Source: JBOHPP01 sp050731755 (GTDB lineage Bacteria > Methylomirabilota > Methylomirabilia > Rokubacteriales > CSP1-6). From it: DNA of 60,410 nucleotides. This document shows, in pieces, positions 25,475 to 33,220 of this stretch. Position numbers and translations under genes: made by a program. The notes beneath the pieces were generated by a model, which was given only the letters and a program-made list of their open reading frames with translations, ran no database searches and was not told the origin of the DNA. The stretch spans positions 1 to 60,410 of the forward strand of contig JBOHPP010000072.1 in the NCBI GenBank assembly GCA_050731755.1, in the 5' to 3' direction. Each line of letters opens with the position of its first letter. Position 1 is the stretch's first letter.

Positions 25475-26127
25475 TGGCGCCCATGAACATCGCGATCCTC
25501 GGTGGCACCGGCAAGGAGGGCACCGGCCTGGCCGCGCGCTGGGCCCTGGCCGGCCACGCGATCATCATTGGCTCGCGAGACGAAGAGCGTGCCAAGGCCA
25601 AGGCCGTCGACCTGCGCGAGCTGACGCGCAAGCTCACCATCATCGGCCACACCAACGCTGAAGCGGCGCGCTTGGGCCAGATGGTGGTCGTCGCGCTCCC
25701 GGCCGCCGGGCTGGCCACCACGCTGCCCGAGCTGCGCGAGGCCTGCCGGGGCAAGGTCGTCCTGAGCACGGTGGTGGCGCTCGACTTCAAGGGCCCGCGT
25801 CTCTTCACCCTGCCGGCGGCCGGCTCGTCCGCGGAAGAGACGCAGGCGCTGCTCCCGGAGGCCCGCGTGGTGGCGGCCTTCCACCACATCGCCGCCCACG
25901 AGCTGGCCGACACGCAAGAACCCATCGATTGCGATCTGCTCCTGTGCGGGGACGACGCAGACGCCAAGCTGACGGTGACTCGGCTCGGCGAGTCGATGCG
26001 GCTCCGCGTCGTGGACGTCGGCCCCCTCAGCAACGCCGCAGCTCTGGAGGGCATCACCGCCGTCCTGGCCACCATCAACCGTCGCTACAAGCTCAGGAAC
26101 GCCGGCATCAAGATCACCGGCCTCTGA
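25474..26127 (+). CDS. npdG: F420H2:NADP+ oxidoreductase (NADPH-dependent F420 reductase)
   Basis: A 217-residue Rossmann protein: MNIAILGGTGKEGTGLAARWALAGH (GxGxxG-type dinucleotide loop, residues 4-20), IGSRDEERAKAKA, the AAFHHIAAHEL motif and a C-terminal LRNAGIKITGL segment typical of F420-dependent NADP reductases. It exchanges hydride between NADPH and F420. ATG 25474 overlaps the cofE stop; ATG 25483 is an alternative start. Confidence 0.9.
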   Translation: MAPMNIAILGGTGKEGTGLAARWALAGHAIIIGSRDEERAKAKAVDLRELTRKLTIIGHTNAEAARLGQMVVVALPAAGLATTLPELREACRGKVVLSTVVALDFKGPRLFTLPAAGSSAEETQALLPEARVVAAFHHIAAHELADTQEPIDCDLLLCGDDADAKLTVTRLGESMRLRVVDVGPLSNAAALEGITAVLATINRRYKLRNAGIKITGL

Positions 26128-26151
26128 GGAGCGCATCGAGAGGAGACCGTC

Positions 26152-27231
26152 ATGGCTGACCAGCCCATCGTCGTCACCCACACCCGCCTTCACGAGTTCA
26201 TCGTCGACGTGCTGGTCGCCATGAAGACGCCCCCGCCGCCGGCCGATCTCACGGCCGCTCTCATGGTGCGCACCGACCTGCGCGGCGTGGACTCGCACGG
26301 GATCGGCATGCTGCCCCGCTACCACGAGCTCTGGCAGGCCGGCTTCATCGTACCCGAGGCCGAGCCGGTGGTGGTCCGGGACGACCTGGCCACCGGACTG
26401 CTCGACGGTCAGAAGGGGCTGGGCCACTACGTGTCGACGCTGGCCATGCGCCGGGCCATCGCCCAGGCGCGCACCTATGGCATCGGGATCGTGGCGGTGC
26501 GGAACTCGAATCATTACGGCGCCGCCGCCAACTACTCGATGATGGCGCTCGAGCACGACATGATCGGGTTCAGCACCACGAACTCGCCGTACGTGGCGAT
26601 GGTCCCCACCTTCGCGCGCGCGGCCATGCTGTCGACGAACCCGATCTCGTTCGCCGCCCCCGCCGGCCGCCACGCGCCCTTCGTGCTGGACATGGCCACC
26701 ACGACGGTGGCCGTCGGCAAGCTCTCGGTGGCGGCGCGCTGGAGGAAGCCGATCCCGTCGGGCTGGGCGGTCGACGAGCGCGGCTCCGCGACCATCGATC
26801 CGTTCGTGGCCCTCAAGCACCGGCTGCTCACGCCCCTGGGAGGCACGCGCGAGTTGGGCAGCCACAAGGGCTACGGCCTGGGTGTGATGGTGGACATCCT
26901 CGCCGGCGTCTTGGGCGGCGCCGTCTACGGCGACCTCTTCCTCCGCACCGACATGAAGGAGCGCCGCGTGCACAACGTCGGCCACTGCTTCGCCGCCATC
27001 GACCCCGCGCGCTTCCGGCCTCTGGACGAGTTCAAGCGCGACATGGACGACATGATCGAGGCCCTCAAGACCGCGCCCCGCGCCGAGGACCAGGAGCGGA
27101 TCTACGTCGCCGGCGAGCCCGAGGCCGAGTGCGAACGGCAGCGGCGGCAGGAGGGCATTCCCCTGGCTCCCGCGCTGGTCGAGCAGTGCGCCGGGATGGC
27201 CCGCGGCCTGGGGATCAAGCCGCTGGCCTGA
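26152..27231 (+). CDS. Ldh2/MdhG-family NAD(P)-dependent dehydrogenase
   Basis: A 359-residue member of the malate/L-lactate dehydrogenase family (COG2055), distinct from the Rossmann LDH family. Motifs: LRGVDSHGIGMLPRY near residue 43, VRNSNHYGAAANYSMMAL near 117, the NPISFAAPA segment and GSHKGYGLGVMVDILAG. Members reduce 2-oxo acids, so malate, lactate or a related hydroxy acid is likely. ATG 26152 has an AGAGGAGA site and follows the F420 reductase by 24 bp. Confidence 0.88.
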   Translation: MADQPIVVTHTRLHEFIVDVLVAMKTPPPPADLTAALMVRTDLRGVDSHGIGMLPRYHELWQAGFIVPEAEPVVVRDDLATGLLDGQKGLGHYVSTLAMRRAIAQARTYGIGIVAVRNSNHYGAAANYSMMALEHDMIGFSTTNSPYVAMVPTFARAAMLSTNPISFAAPAGRHAPFVLDMATTTVAVGKLSVAARWRKPIPSGWAVDERGSATIDPFVALKHRLLTPLGGTRELGSHKGYGLGVMVDILAGVLGGAVYGDLFLRTDMKERRVHNVGHCFAAIDPARFRPLDEFKRDMDDMIEALKTAPRAEDQERIYVAGEPEAECERQRRQEGIPLAPALVEQCAGMARGLGIKPLA

Positions 27232-27237
27232 TTCGGT

Positions 27238-27714
27238 CTATCGGCCCGCGTCTCCCGGGGTGCGCCACTTCCGGTGCACCGATCGCATCTGGGGAGTCAG
27301 CACGTTCTCCCATCTCGTGTGCATGACACGATCGATCCACAGCTCGAAGAGGATCTCCGACGCGTCGGCCATGTGCTTCGCGTCCCGCAAGACTGCGGCC
27401 CGCGTCGCCGAATCTTCGACCAGACGGGCGTGGCCCACGACGTAGAACTCGTCGCTTCCGGGCTTCGGCTGGGGAAACGTCTGAAGCGCGTACCTGCCGT
27501 CGCGCAGCAGGTCGTGGCGCTTCGGCGACGTGGGCGTGATCAGAACGAAGAGATGGTCGCTGGACAGCACCGGGCATACCGGGTGCAGGCGTGGGGCACC
27601 GTCCCTGCGCACCGTGGCGAGAAACGCCAGGCCGACACCGAACTGCTGGAGTAGCGAGCGGCCGACGCCGGCCAGCTCGGGCTCGACGGCAGCGAACTCA
27701 TTCCACGTGACCAT
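27238..27714 (-). CDS. Pyridoxamine-5'-phosphate-oxidase-like split-barrel protein
   Basis: A 158-residue split-beta-barrel flavoprotein-like protein: AFLATVRRDGAPRLHPVCPV and LFVLITPTSPKRHDLLRDGRYALQ are typical of FMN- or F420-binding PNPOx-like proteins. Given the F420 cluster nearby, F420 is a reasonable cofactor guess, but FMN or heme cannot be excluded. It is convergent with the dehydrogenase gene, seven bases away. Confidence 0.8.
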   Translation of the reverse strand: MVTWNEFAAVEPELAGVGRSLLQQFGVGLAFLATVRRDGAPRLHPVCPVLSSDHLFVLITPTSPKRHDLLRDGRYALQTFPQPKPGSDEFYVVGHARLVEDSATRAAVLRDAKHMADASEILFELWIDRVMHTRWENVLTPQMRSVHRKWRTPGDAGR

Positions 27715-27747
27715 GCGATCACCCCCACGTGCCCCGGCGACCGAGAG

Positions 27748-28206
27748 CTACGGCCTGACCCCGCGGGAAACGGCCAACCCCAGGTAGACCACGACGACAC
27801 CCAACAGCACTGCGATTCGGTCGAGCCAGACGATCGACCGGAGCGCCCGGCCGGGGTCCTCACCGGCGGCCAGCACGCGGCCCAGCCGCGCGAGCTGAGC
27901 GAAGTCGCGCTGGCCAGCGATGGCCACCAGGACGAGGACCAGGATGAACTTGCCGGCCAGCAGGAGCGCGGCGCCGCTGGCCATGACCTCCTCGAGCGGT
28001 CCCAGCCGCGTCACCTGGTAGAAGCCCGTCAATACCATGAGCCCCAAGGCGGTCCAGGCCATGGGGCGAGCCCGGCGCGCCGCTTGGGCGAACGTCCCCA
28101 CCTGGCCCGCCCGCGCCGCCGGCGCCAGCACGTGGGCCTGGTACACGAGCCCGCCCAGCCAGACGATGGCCCCCAACACGTGAAGCCACACGGCGAACAC
28201 TCTCAT
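27748..28206 (-). CDS. CopD-like four-helix membrane protein
   Basis: A 152-residue membrane protein with four hydrophobic helices. It opens MRVFAVWLHVLGAIVWLGGLVYQ, with the His and Trp-Leu-Gly pattern of CopD/DUF2269-type proteins; relatives are linked to copper or cytochrome functions. No precise role can be given. Its ATG overlaps the stop of the HAD gene (ATGA), so it is coupled to it. Confidence 0.72.
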   Translation of the reverse strand: MRVFAVWLHVLGAIVWLGGLVYQAHVLAPAARAGQVGTFAQAARRARPMAWTALGLMVLTGFYQVTRLGPLEEVMASGAALLLAGKFILVLVLVAIAGQRDFAQLARLGRVLAAGEDPGRALRSIVWLDRIAVLLGVVVVYLGLAVSRGVRP

Positions 28207-28892
28207 GCCCGGATCAGGGCCTGGAGCACGCCGGCGACGTCGGCGAAGTCGGCAAACAGCAGGTCAGGCCCGCACGCGGCCAGCTCCGCGGCCGCGTGGT
28301 GCCCGGTGGCGACCACGACGGCGCGCGCCCCGCACGCCCGCGCACAGTCGATGTCGAGCGGGGTATCCCCGATGATGGTGACGCGCTCGAACGGAAAGTT
28401 CCGGCCGGTGAGCGCGCGGGCTCGCGTGCAGGCGATGGCCGGTAGCCGCCGCCGGTCGGGGTCGTCGGAACCGTAGGCGCCCAGCCGGAAGTGCGGAAGC
28501 AGGCCGGTGGGACGAAGCTTGACGTGGGCGCCGCGCTCGATATTGCCGGTCAGGAGTCCCACCACGGCATCCTCGCGGGCGCTCAGCGCGCGAACGACGT
28601 CGGCCATGCCCGGCAGCACCTGCACGGACGCGACGGCGCCGAGAAGCGTCTCCAGCTCGGCCACGTAGGCGTCGAAGAAAGCGCCCAGGCGGGCCCGAAT
28701 ATCGGCCTCGGCCAGACCGGCGCCGCGCATAAGATCGAGCGCGATCTGGGGGTCGGTCTTGCCGCGAAAATCGTAGGTCTCGACCGCTCCCGCCGTGCCG
28801 TACACCCGCTGGAGGGCGCGGCTGACGGCCCGACGGCCGGCGCCGCGGGCGGTCAGCAGCGTGCCGTCGACGTCGAAGAGGAACAGGCGCAC
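28203..28892 (-). CDS. HAD-superfamily phosphatase (phosphoglycolate-phosphatase-like)
   Basis: A 229-residue HAD hydrolase from GTG 28892: motif I LFDVDGTLL (nucleophile Asp), an all-helical cap (about 15-90), motif II LLTGN, a conserved Lys in HVKLRPTG and motif IV IIGDTPLDIDCA. Resembles Gph-type small-molecule phosphatases; the substrate is not determinable. Its GTG overlaps the PspC stop as TAGTG. Longer open frames upstream are shadows of the cysteine-desulfurase-like gene. Confidence 0.85.
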   Translation of the reverse strand: MRLFLFDVDGTLLTARGAGRRAVSRALQRVYGTAGAVETYDFRGKTDPQIALDLMRGAGLAEADIRARLGAFFDAYVAELETLLGAVASVQVLPGMADVVRALSAREDAVVGLLTGNIERGAHVKLRPTGLLPHFRLGAYGSDDPDRRRLPAIACTRARALTGRNFPFERVTIIGDTPLDIDCARACGARAVVVATGHHAAAELAACGPDLLFADFADVAGVLQALIRA

Positions 28893-29080
28893 TACGCCGG
28901 CGCCTTGGGCATGATGATCCAGAGCAGGAGGTAGACGAGGATCCCGGGGAAGGCGACGGAGACGATCGAGATCACCACGTAGAGGAGGCGGACCACGGTC
29001 GGGTCCCACCCCAGCCACTCGGCGACGCCGCCGCACACGCCGGCGATCATCCGGCTCCGCCGCGAGCGCTCGAGCGCCAT
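28892..29080 (-). CDS. PspC-domain membrane protein
   Basis: A 62-residue PspC-domain protein: RMIAGVCGGVAEWLGWDPTVVRLLYVV, then one TM helix (about 33-55) and a short tail. PspC domains occur in phage-shock/envelope stress proteins and as stand-alone small membrane proteins like this one. It lies four bases downstream of the cysteine-desulfurase-like gene and overlaps the HAD gene. Confidence 0.88.
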   Translation of the reverse strand: MALERSRRSRMIAGVCGGVAEWLGWDPTVVRLLYVVISIVSVAFPGILVYLLLWIIMPKAPA

Positions 29081-29083
29081 CGG

Positions 29084-30289
29084 CTAGCCGCGGGCGAGGC
29101 GACGCAGCCGTTCTACGATCCCGGGCAGCACGTCCAGTGTGGCGTCGATCTCGGCGGCGCTGGTCCAACGGCCCAGCGTGAAGCACAGCGAGCCCTCTGC
29201 CGTATCGCGGTCGCAGCCGATGGCGCGCAGGACGTGGGACGGCTCGCCGGTGAGGGCGTTGCAGGCCGAGCCCGAGGAGGCGGCCACGCCCCGCAGGTCC
29301 ATCTCCAGCAGCACGCCGTCGGCTTTGACGCCAGGGACGGCGATGCTGGCATGGTGGGGAAGGCGTCGGTCGCCCCGAGGGCCGGTGAGGCGGGCGCCGC
29401 GAATGCGCTCGAGCAATCCGTCCAGCAACCGGTCGCGCAGGCGCGCCAGGCGGGTCGCTTCGGCGGCCCGCTCCCCGCGGGCCAGTTCGGCGGCCACTCC
29501 CATGCCGACGATGGCCGGCAGGTTCTCCGTCCCCGATCGGTAGCCGCGCTCCTGGCCGCCCCCGAGGATCACCGGGGCCAGCTTGACTTCCGGCCGCACC
29601 CACAGCGCGCCCGCGCCCGGTGGCCCGTAGAGATCGTTCGAGGAGAGCGTGAGCAGATCGATGGCGCACTCTTCGACCGAGAGCGACAGGCGGCCGGCGG
29701 CGTTCACGGCGTCGACGTGGAACGGGATGCCCCGGGCCCGCGTCATTCGTCCGATCTCGCGCACCGGCTGCAGCGTACCGATCTCGCCGTTGGCCGCCAT
29801 GATGGAGACCAGCGCGGTGTCCGGACGCAGGGCGCCTTCCACCGCCGCCGGGTCGACGCCGCCTTCGGCGTCGACCCCCACGTACGTCACGCGGACCCCT
29901 TGCTTCTCGAGGTCGCGGCAGGAGTTGAGCACGGACACGTGCTCGATGGCCGAGGTGACGACGTGCCGGCCCGCCGCCCGCTGGGCCACCCCCTTGATGG
30001 CGAGGTTGTTGGCCTCCGTCGCGCTGGCCGTGAAGATCACACCGGCCGGGGCGCCGCCGAACAGCCGCGCCAGCTTGGCGCGGGCCCCATCCAGAGACGC
30101 GCGCGCCTCGAGGCCGAGCGAGTGGGGGGCCGAGGGGTTGCCGGCGCCGCCTTCCAGGAACGGGCGCATGACGGCGACCACGCGGGGGTCCACCGGCGCG
30201 AAGCCGGCGTAGTCCAGGTAGACCCGGGTGACCGGCGAGGCGGCCCCGCTACCGGATCTTTCGAACGAGGAAGCGGAAGACCGCGCCAT
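29084..30289 (-). CDS. IscS/NifS-like protein lacking the PLP lysine
   Basis: About 401 residues from ATG 30289, with the fold and motifs of class V cysteine desulfurases: YLDYAGFAPVDPRV, ASATEANNLAIKG, IEHVSVLNS (His117), HVDAVNAAG and the mobile loop ASSGSACNALTGEPSHVL with catalytic Cys343. The PLP-binding lysine (SGHKxYGPKG in IscS) is replaced: the segment reads SSNDLYGPPG, so Asp219 stands at the Lys position, and the PLP-contacting Gln of DAVQ is Asn. Archaeoglobus fulgidus IscS is a known case with Asp at this site. It may be a scaffold or sulfur carrier partner rather than a normal desulfurase. It overlaps the TusA-like gene by 41 bp. Confidence 0.82.
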   Translation of the reverse strand: MARSSASSFERSGSGAASPVTRVYLDYAGFAPVDPRVVAVMRPFLEGGAGNPSAPHSLGLEARASLDGARAKLARLFGGAPAGVIFTASATEANNLAIKGVAQRAAGRHVVTSAIEHVSVLNSCRDLEKQGVRVTYVGVDAEGGVDPAAVEGALRPDTALVSIMAANGEIGTLQPVREIGRMTRARGIPFHVDAVNAAGRLSLSVEECAIDLLTLSSNDLYGPPGAGALWVRPEVKLAPVILGGGQERGYRSGTENLPAIVGMGVAAELARGERAAEATRLARLRDRLLDGLLERIRGARLTGPRGDRRLPHHASIAVPGVKADGVLLEMDLRGVAASSGSACNALTGEPSHVLRAIGCDRDTAEGSLCFTLGRWTSAAEIDATLDVLPGIVERLRRLARG

Positions 30290-30506
30290 TTTTCTCGATC
30301 GCCACAAGCTGGTGGCCCGTGCGCCCCGTCCAGCTCTTCATGTCCGGCTCCGACGCCGGGTCGTCGGACAGCATCTCCAGGGTCTCGCCCGCAGCCATCG
30401 TCTTGAGCGCCTCCCGGACCTTGAGCACCGGCATCGGGCAGAAGAGCCCGAGACAGTCGAGCGTCTTGTCGGGCGCGACGAGCATGGTTCGGATGGATTC
30501 TGACAT
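30249..30506 (-). CDS. TusA-family sulfur carrier protein
   Basis: An 85-residue TusA-like protein: LDCLGLFCPMPVLKVREALKTM, where the Cys of CPMP is the persulfide carrier, followed by the beta-alpha-beta pattern ending in FRFLVRKIR. TusA proteins receive sulfur from a cysteine desulfurase and pass it on for tRNA thiolation, molybdenum cofactor or sulfur oxidation. It overlaps and precedes the IscS-like gene, so the two are a likely sulfur-transfer pair. ATG 30506 was chosen over longer upstream frames. Confidence 0.87.
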   Translation of the reverse strand: MSESIRTMLVAPDKTLDCLGLFCPMPVLKVREALKTMAAGETLEMLSDDPASEPDMKSWTGRTGHQLVAIEKNGAVFRFLVRKIR

Positions 30507-30612
30507 CGACCCCGCGGGCCACGCAACTCCCCGTACGGCCTGTCCCAGGCCGCCTGTAAGTACCCGACCCGGCAGGCCCTTCGCGGCCTGGCGCCCGGCG
30601 GGGTTTCTGACG

Positions 30613-30642
30613 TTGACACTCGCGACGAGCACCCGAAATAAT
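30613..30642 (+). promoter_or_regulatory. Sigma-70-type promoter at the GGDEF gene start
   Basis: TTGACA (30613-30618), 18-bp spacer, AATAAT (30637-30642). The -10 box overlaps the first possible ATG (30641); transcription should start near 30649-30650, exactly at the second in-frame ATG. A leaderless mRNA starting MPEKPAS is therefore likely. Confidence 0.5.
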
Positions 30643-31600
30643 GGCTGATATGCCGGAAAAGCCCGCCTCGGACGTTGCCGTCGCCGGGCAGCGGCTCCGA
30701 CACAAGGTGCTGATCGGTCTCGGGCTTTCCGCGGTGGTTCCCCTGCTGGTCCTCGGCTACGTCACCTACCACGCGCTGTCCCAGACCCGACCCGGTGACG
30801 CCCAGTTCCTCTCGCTGCTGGTGCTGCTGTTGTTCACCGCTCTGGCCAGCGCCGCCGGCGGCTTCATGCTGTGGGACATCGGCCAGACGGTGTCCCACAT
30901 GGCGCGGATGCTCGGCGACCAGGGCCGCCTGGGGGTGCGGGGCCAGCGCCGCGACGAGGTGGGCACGCTGGTGCAGACGGTGGCCCGGATGCTGGAGACG
31001 ATCGAGCAGCAGGCGGCCGAGATCAACAGCTTCGCGGCCCGGCTGGACGCTGCCTACAAGGAGCTGGAGAACACCAACGCCCGGCTCAAGGAGACCTCGT
31101 TCAAGGACGAGGTGACCGGGCTCTACAACCGCCGCTTCTTCTCGGTCCGCCTCGAAGAGGAGATGCAGCGGCACCGGCGCTTCAACCACCCGGTCTCGGT
31201 GGTGCTGATGGACCTCGACGGCTTCAAGGCCGTGAACGACGAGCTCGGCCACGCCGTCGGCGACGAGACGCTGCGCGACGTAGCCCAAATTCTCGTGAAG
31301 CACTCCCGCGGCATCAACGTCGTCGCCCGCTATGGCGGCGACGAGTTCGCGGTCCTCCTGGTCGAGACATCGCGCGCCGGCGCCCGCCTCTACGCGGATC
31401 GCATCCGCCAGGTGGTGTCCACCCATCCCTTCTCGCATGGCAAGCCGATCACGGCCAGCTTCGGGATCGCCAGCCTGCCCGACGACGACGTCGCCATCTC
31501 GGAGGACCTCGTGCGCGCCGCCGACGATGCGCTCTACGGCGCCAAGCGCGCGGGCAAGAACCAGGTAGCCACCACGGCCGCGCCGGAGAACGTGCCCTGA
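30641..31600 (+). CDS. Membrane diguanylate cyclase (GGDEF)
   Basis: Up to 319 residues. Two TM helices (about 24-45 and 58-80), a HAMP-like stretch and coiled coil (about 85-155), then a GGDEF domain with DEVTGLYNRRFF, DLDGFKAVND and an intact active site RYGGDEF; it should make cyclic di-GMP. No RxxD inhibitory site is obvious before the active site. The real start may be ATG 30650, since the first ATG lies in the -10 box. It is followed, with overlapping stop and start, by an HD-GYP regulator that may degrade c-di-GMP. Confidence 0.9.
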   Translation: MADMPEKPASDVAVAGQRLRHKVLIGLGLSAVVPLLVLGYVTYHALSQTRPGDAQFLSLLVLLLFTALASAAGGFMLWDIGQTVSHMARMLGDQGRLGVRGQRRDEVGTLVQTVARMLETIEQQAAEINSFAARLDAAYKELENTNARLKETSFKDEVTGLYNRRFFSVRLEEEMQRHRRFNHPVSVVLMDLDGFKAVNDELGHAVGDETLRDVAQILVKHSRGINVVARYGGDEFAVLLVETSRAGARLYADRIRQVVSTHPFSHGKPITASFGIASLPDDDVAISEDLVRAADDALYGAKRAGKNQVATTAAPENVP

Positions 31601-32655
31601 CTCTCGATCGAAAGATCGTCTTGATCGTGGACGACGACACCCAGGTTCGCGAGGTGTTGGGGCAGATCTTCCATTCCGCCGGCTACGAGTGCCTGCGAGC
31701 CTGCGACGGCCAGGAGGGCTTGGCCATCTTCCGCGTGTCGCGCCCCCCCCTCACGGTCACCGACCTCAAGATGCCCGGGGTGGACGGCATCGGCGTGCTC
31801 AGCGGGATCCGCGAGATGGACCCCGACGCCGCCGTCATGGTCCTCACCGGGGCCCCCGAGGTGAAGACGGCCATCGACAGCCTGCGGCTGGGCGCGTACG
31901 ACTTCATCCTCAAGCCGGTGAACGTCGACGAGCTGCTGATCGCGGCCGAGCGCGCCCTCGAGCGGCGGCAGCTCCTGCTCGAGCGGCGGCAGTACCAGGC
32001 GCTGCTGGAGCGACGCGTGGAGGAGGCCACCCACGACGTCCAGCGCGCCTACCGGCAGCTCCAGGACACCTACCGGGCCACCCTGGAGACCCTGGGCGCG
32101 GCGCTCGACTCCCGTGACGTCGGCACCGAAGCGCACTCCCGCCGGGTCCACGGCTACGCCATCGCCACCGCCCGCGAGTATGGGATGCCCGAGGAGGATC
32201 TCAAGGATCTCGGCCATGGCGTGCTGCTCCATGACATCGGCAAGATCGGCATTCCCGACAGCATCCTGCTCAAGCCCGGCCCTCTGACCCCGGAAGAGTG
32301 GGCGATCATGCGGCGCCATCCGGAGATCGGCAAGCGCTTGATCGAGAACATCCCGTTCCTCAGGGGCGCGGTCCCGATCGTCTACTACCACCACGAGCGC
32401 TGGGACGGCAGCGGATATCCGCGGGGGCTCAAGGGCGAGCGGATCCCGCTGGGCGCGCGCATCTTCTCGGTCGTCGACGCGTTCGACGCCATGACGTTCG
32501 ACCGCCCGTACTCCCGAGCCATCTCCTTCGAGGCCGCCCGGGCCGAGATCAGACGCTGCTCCGGGTCACACTTCGACCCCAAGGTCGTCGAAGCCTTCCT
32601 CCGCGTTCCTGGGGGTGTCCTCGAGGAGATCCGCCGGCGCAGCCTCGATCCCTAG
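31597..32655 (+). CDS. Response regulator with HD-GYP phosphodiesterase domain
   Basis: About 352 residues: receiver (1-125) with the DDD pocket and phospho-acceptor Asp56 (TVTDLKMPG), a coiled-coil linker with ERRQ repeats, then HD-GYP with HDIGKIGIPDSILLKPGPL and HHERWDGSGYPRGLKG, which contain the metal ligands and the GYP motif. By family it hydrolyses c-di-GMP. No ATG or GTG is available; translation probably starts at CTG 31597 (overlapping the GGDEF stop) or TTG 31621, through coupling. Paired synthesis and breakdown enzymes suggest a local c-di-GMP switch. Confidence 0.87.
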   Translation: MTLDRKIVLIVDDDTQVREVLGQIFHSAGYECLRACDGQEGLAIFRVSRPPLTVTDLKMPGVDGIGVLSGIREMDPDAAVMVLTGAPEVKTAIDSLRLGAYDFILKPVNVDELLIAAERALERRQLLLERRQYQALLERRVEEATHDVQRAYRQLQDTYRATLETLGAALDSRDVGTEAHSRRVHGYAIATAREYGMPEEDLKDLGHGVLLHDIGKIGIPDSILLKPGPLTPEEWAIMRRHPEIGKRLIENIPFLRGAVPIVYYHHERWDGSGYPRGLKGERIPLGARIFSVVDAFDAMTFDRPYSRAISFEAARAEIRRCSGSHFDPKVVEAFLRVPGGVLEEIRRRSLDP

Positions 32656-32734
32656 CCACCCGAGCCCGGCGGCCGTTTTTTGGGCGGGGCCGGTCGGGGG
32701 TGGGCCGTATCATGCTTCCAGGAGACGCCCGCGC

Positions 32735-33220
32735 ATGGATCTCCTGGAGGCCAAGAACCGCATCGCCGAGGCGCTGGTCGAGTCGATCTTCCGCCGCGCC
32801 CGCTACGACATCGCGCCTTATCATGCCGGCTCGGCCGCCCTGCGGTTCGGCCGGGAAGACTTCTCGCCGGACTTTCGAGCCAGCATCCCGGGCGACAACG
32901 GCGCGCCTGACGAGCGCCTGATCGAAGTGAAGTACCGGCCGTCCATCGGGCAGTTCATCTCCGTGGAGAACCAGCGGGGCGAGCGGTCGATGTTCCTGCA
33001 GGCACGCCGGCAGTGGCCCGCGCTCTACTTCGTGCTGGTAAGCGACCGGCCCGAGCCGGGTCGCTCGTGCTTTCAGACCGTACCCTTCGACCGCCTGCGC
33101 GCCGGCGAGCCCATCCGCACGTTCGACCTCGACCAGCTCAAGGAGCTTCGCATCTTCCGCAACAACGTCAAGGACCACGAGGAGCTGGTCCGCCGCATCA
33201 TGGGCCTGCTCAGCGTGTAG
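32735..33220 (+). CDS. Unknown protein, PD-(D/E)xK nuclease-like motif
   Basis: A 161-residue protein from ATG 32735 with an AGGAG site. I do not recognise the family. The stretch FSPDFRAS followed about 20 residues later by ERLIEVKYRP fits the core PD-...-ExK arrangement of restriction-endonuclease-like folds (Asp in the first strand, Glu-x-Lys in the next). No partner DNA-binding domain is present. It could instead be a non-catalytic protein of the same fold. It overlaps the end of the convergent TSUP gene by 11 bp. Confidence 0.55.
   Translation: MDLLEAKNRIAEALVESIFRRARYDIAPYHAGSAALRFGREDFSPDFRASIPGDNGAPDERLIEVKYRPSIGQFISVENQRGERSMFLQARRQWPALYFVLVSDRPEPGRSCFQTVPFDRLRAGEPIRTFDLDQLKELRIFRNNVKDHEELVRRIMGLLSV

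Noticed and set aside
27229..27242. TCGGTCTA near the end of the Ldh2 gene, as in the conserved leader.
   Set aside because: Only about eight bases match and the rest of the element is absent; not a third copy.
30507..30640. Possible c-di-GMP riboswitch before the GGDEF gene.
   Set aside because: GGCCTG/CAGGCC hairpins are present but no GEMM-type core was seen, and the promoter lies too close to the start for a riboswitch leader.
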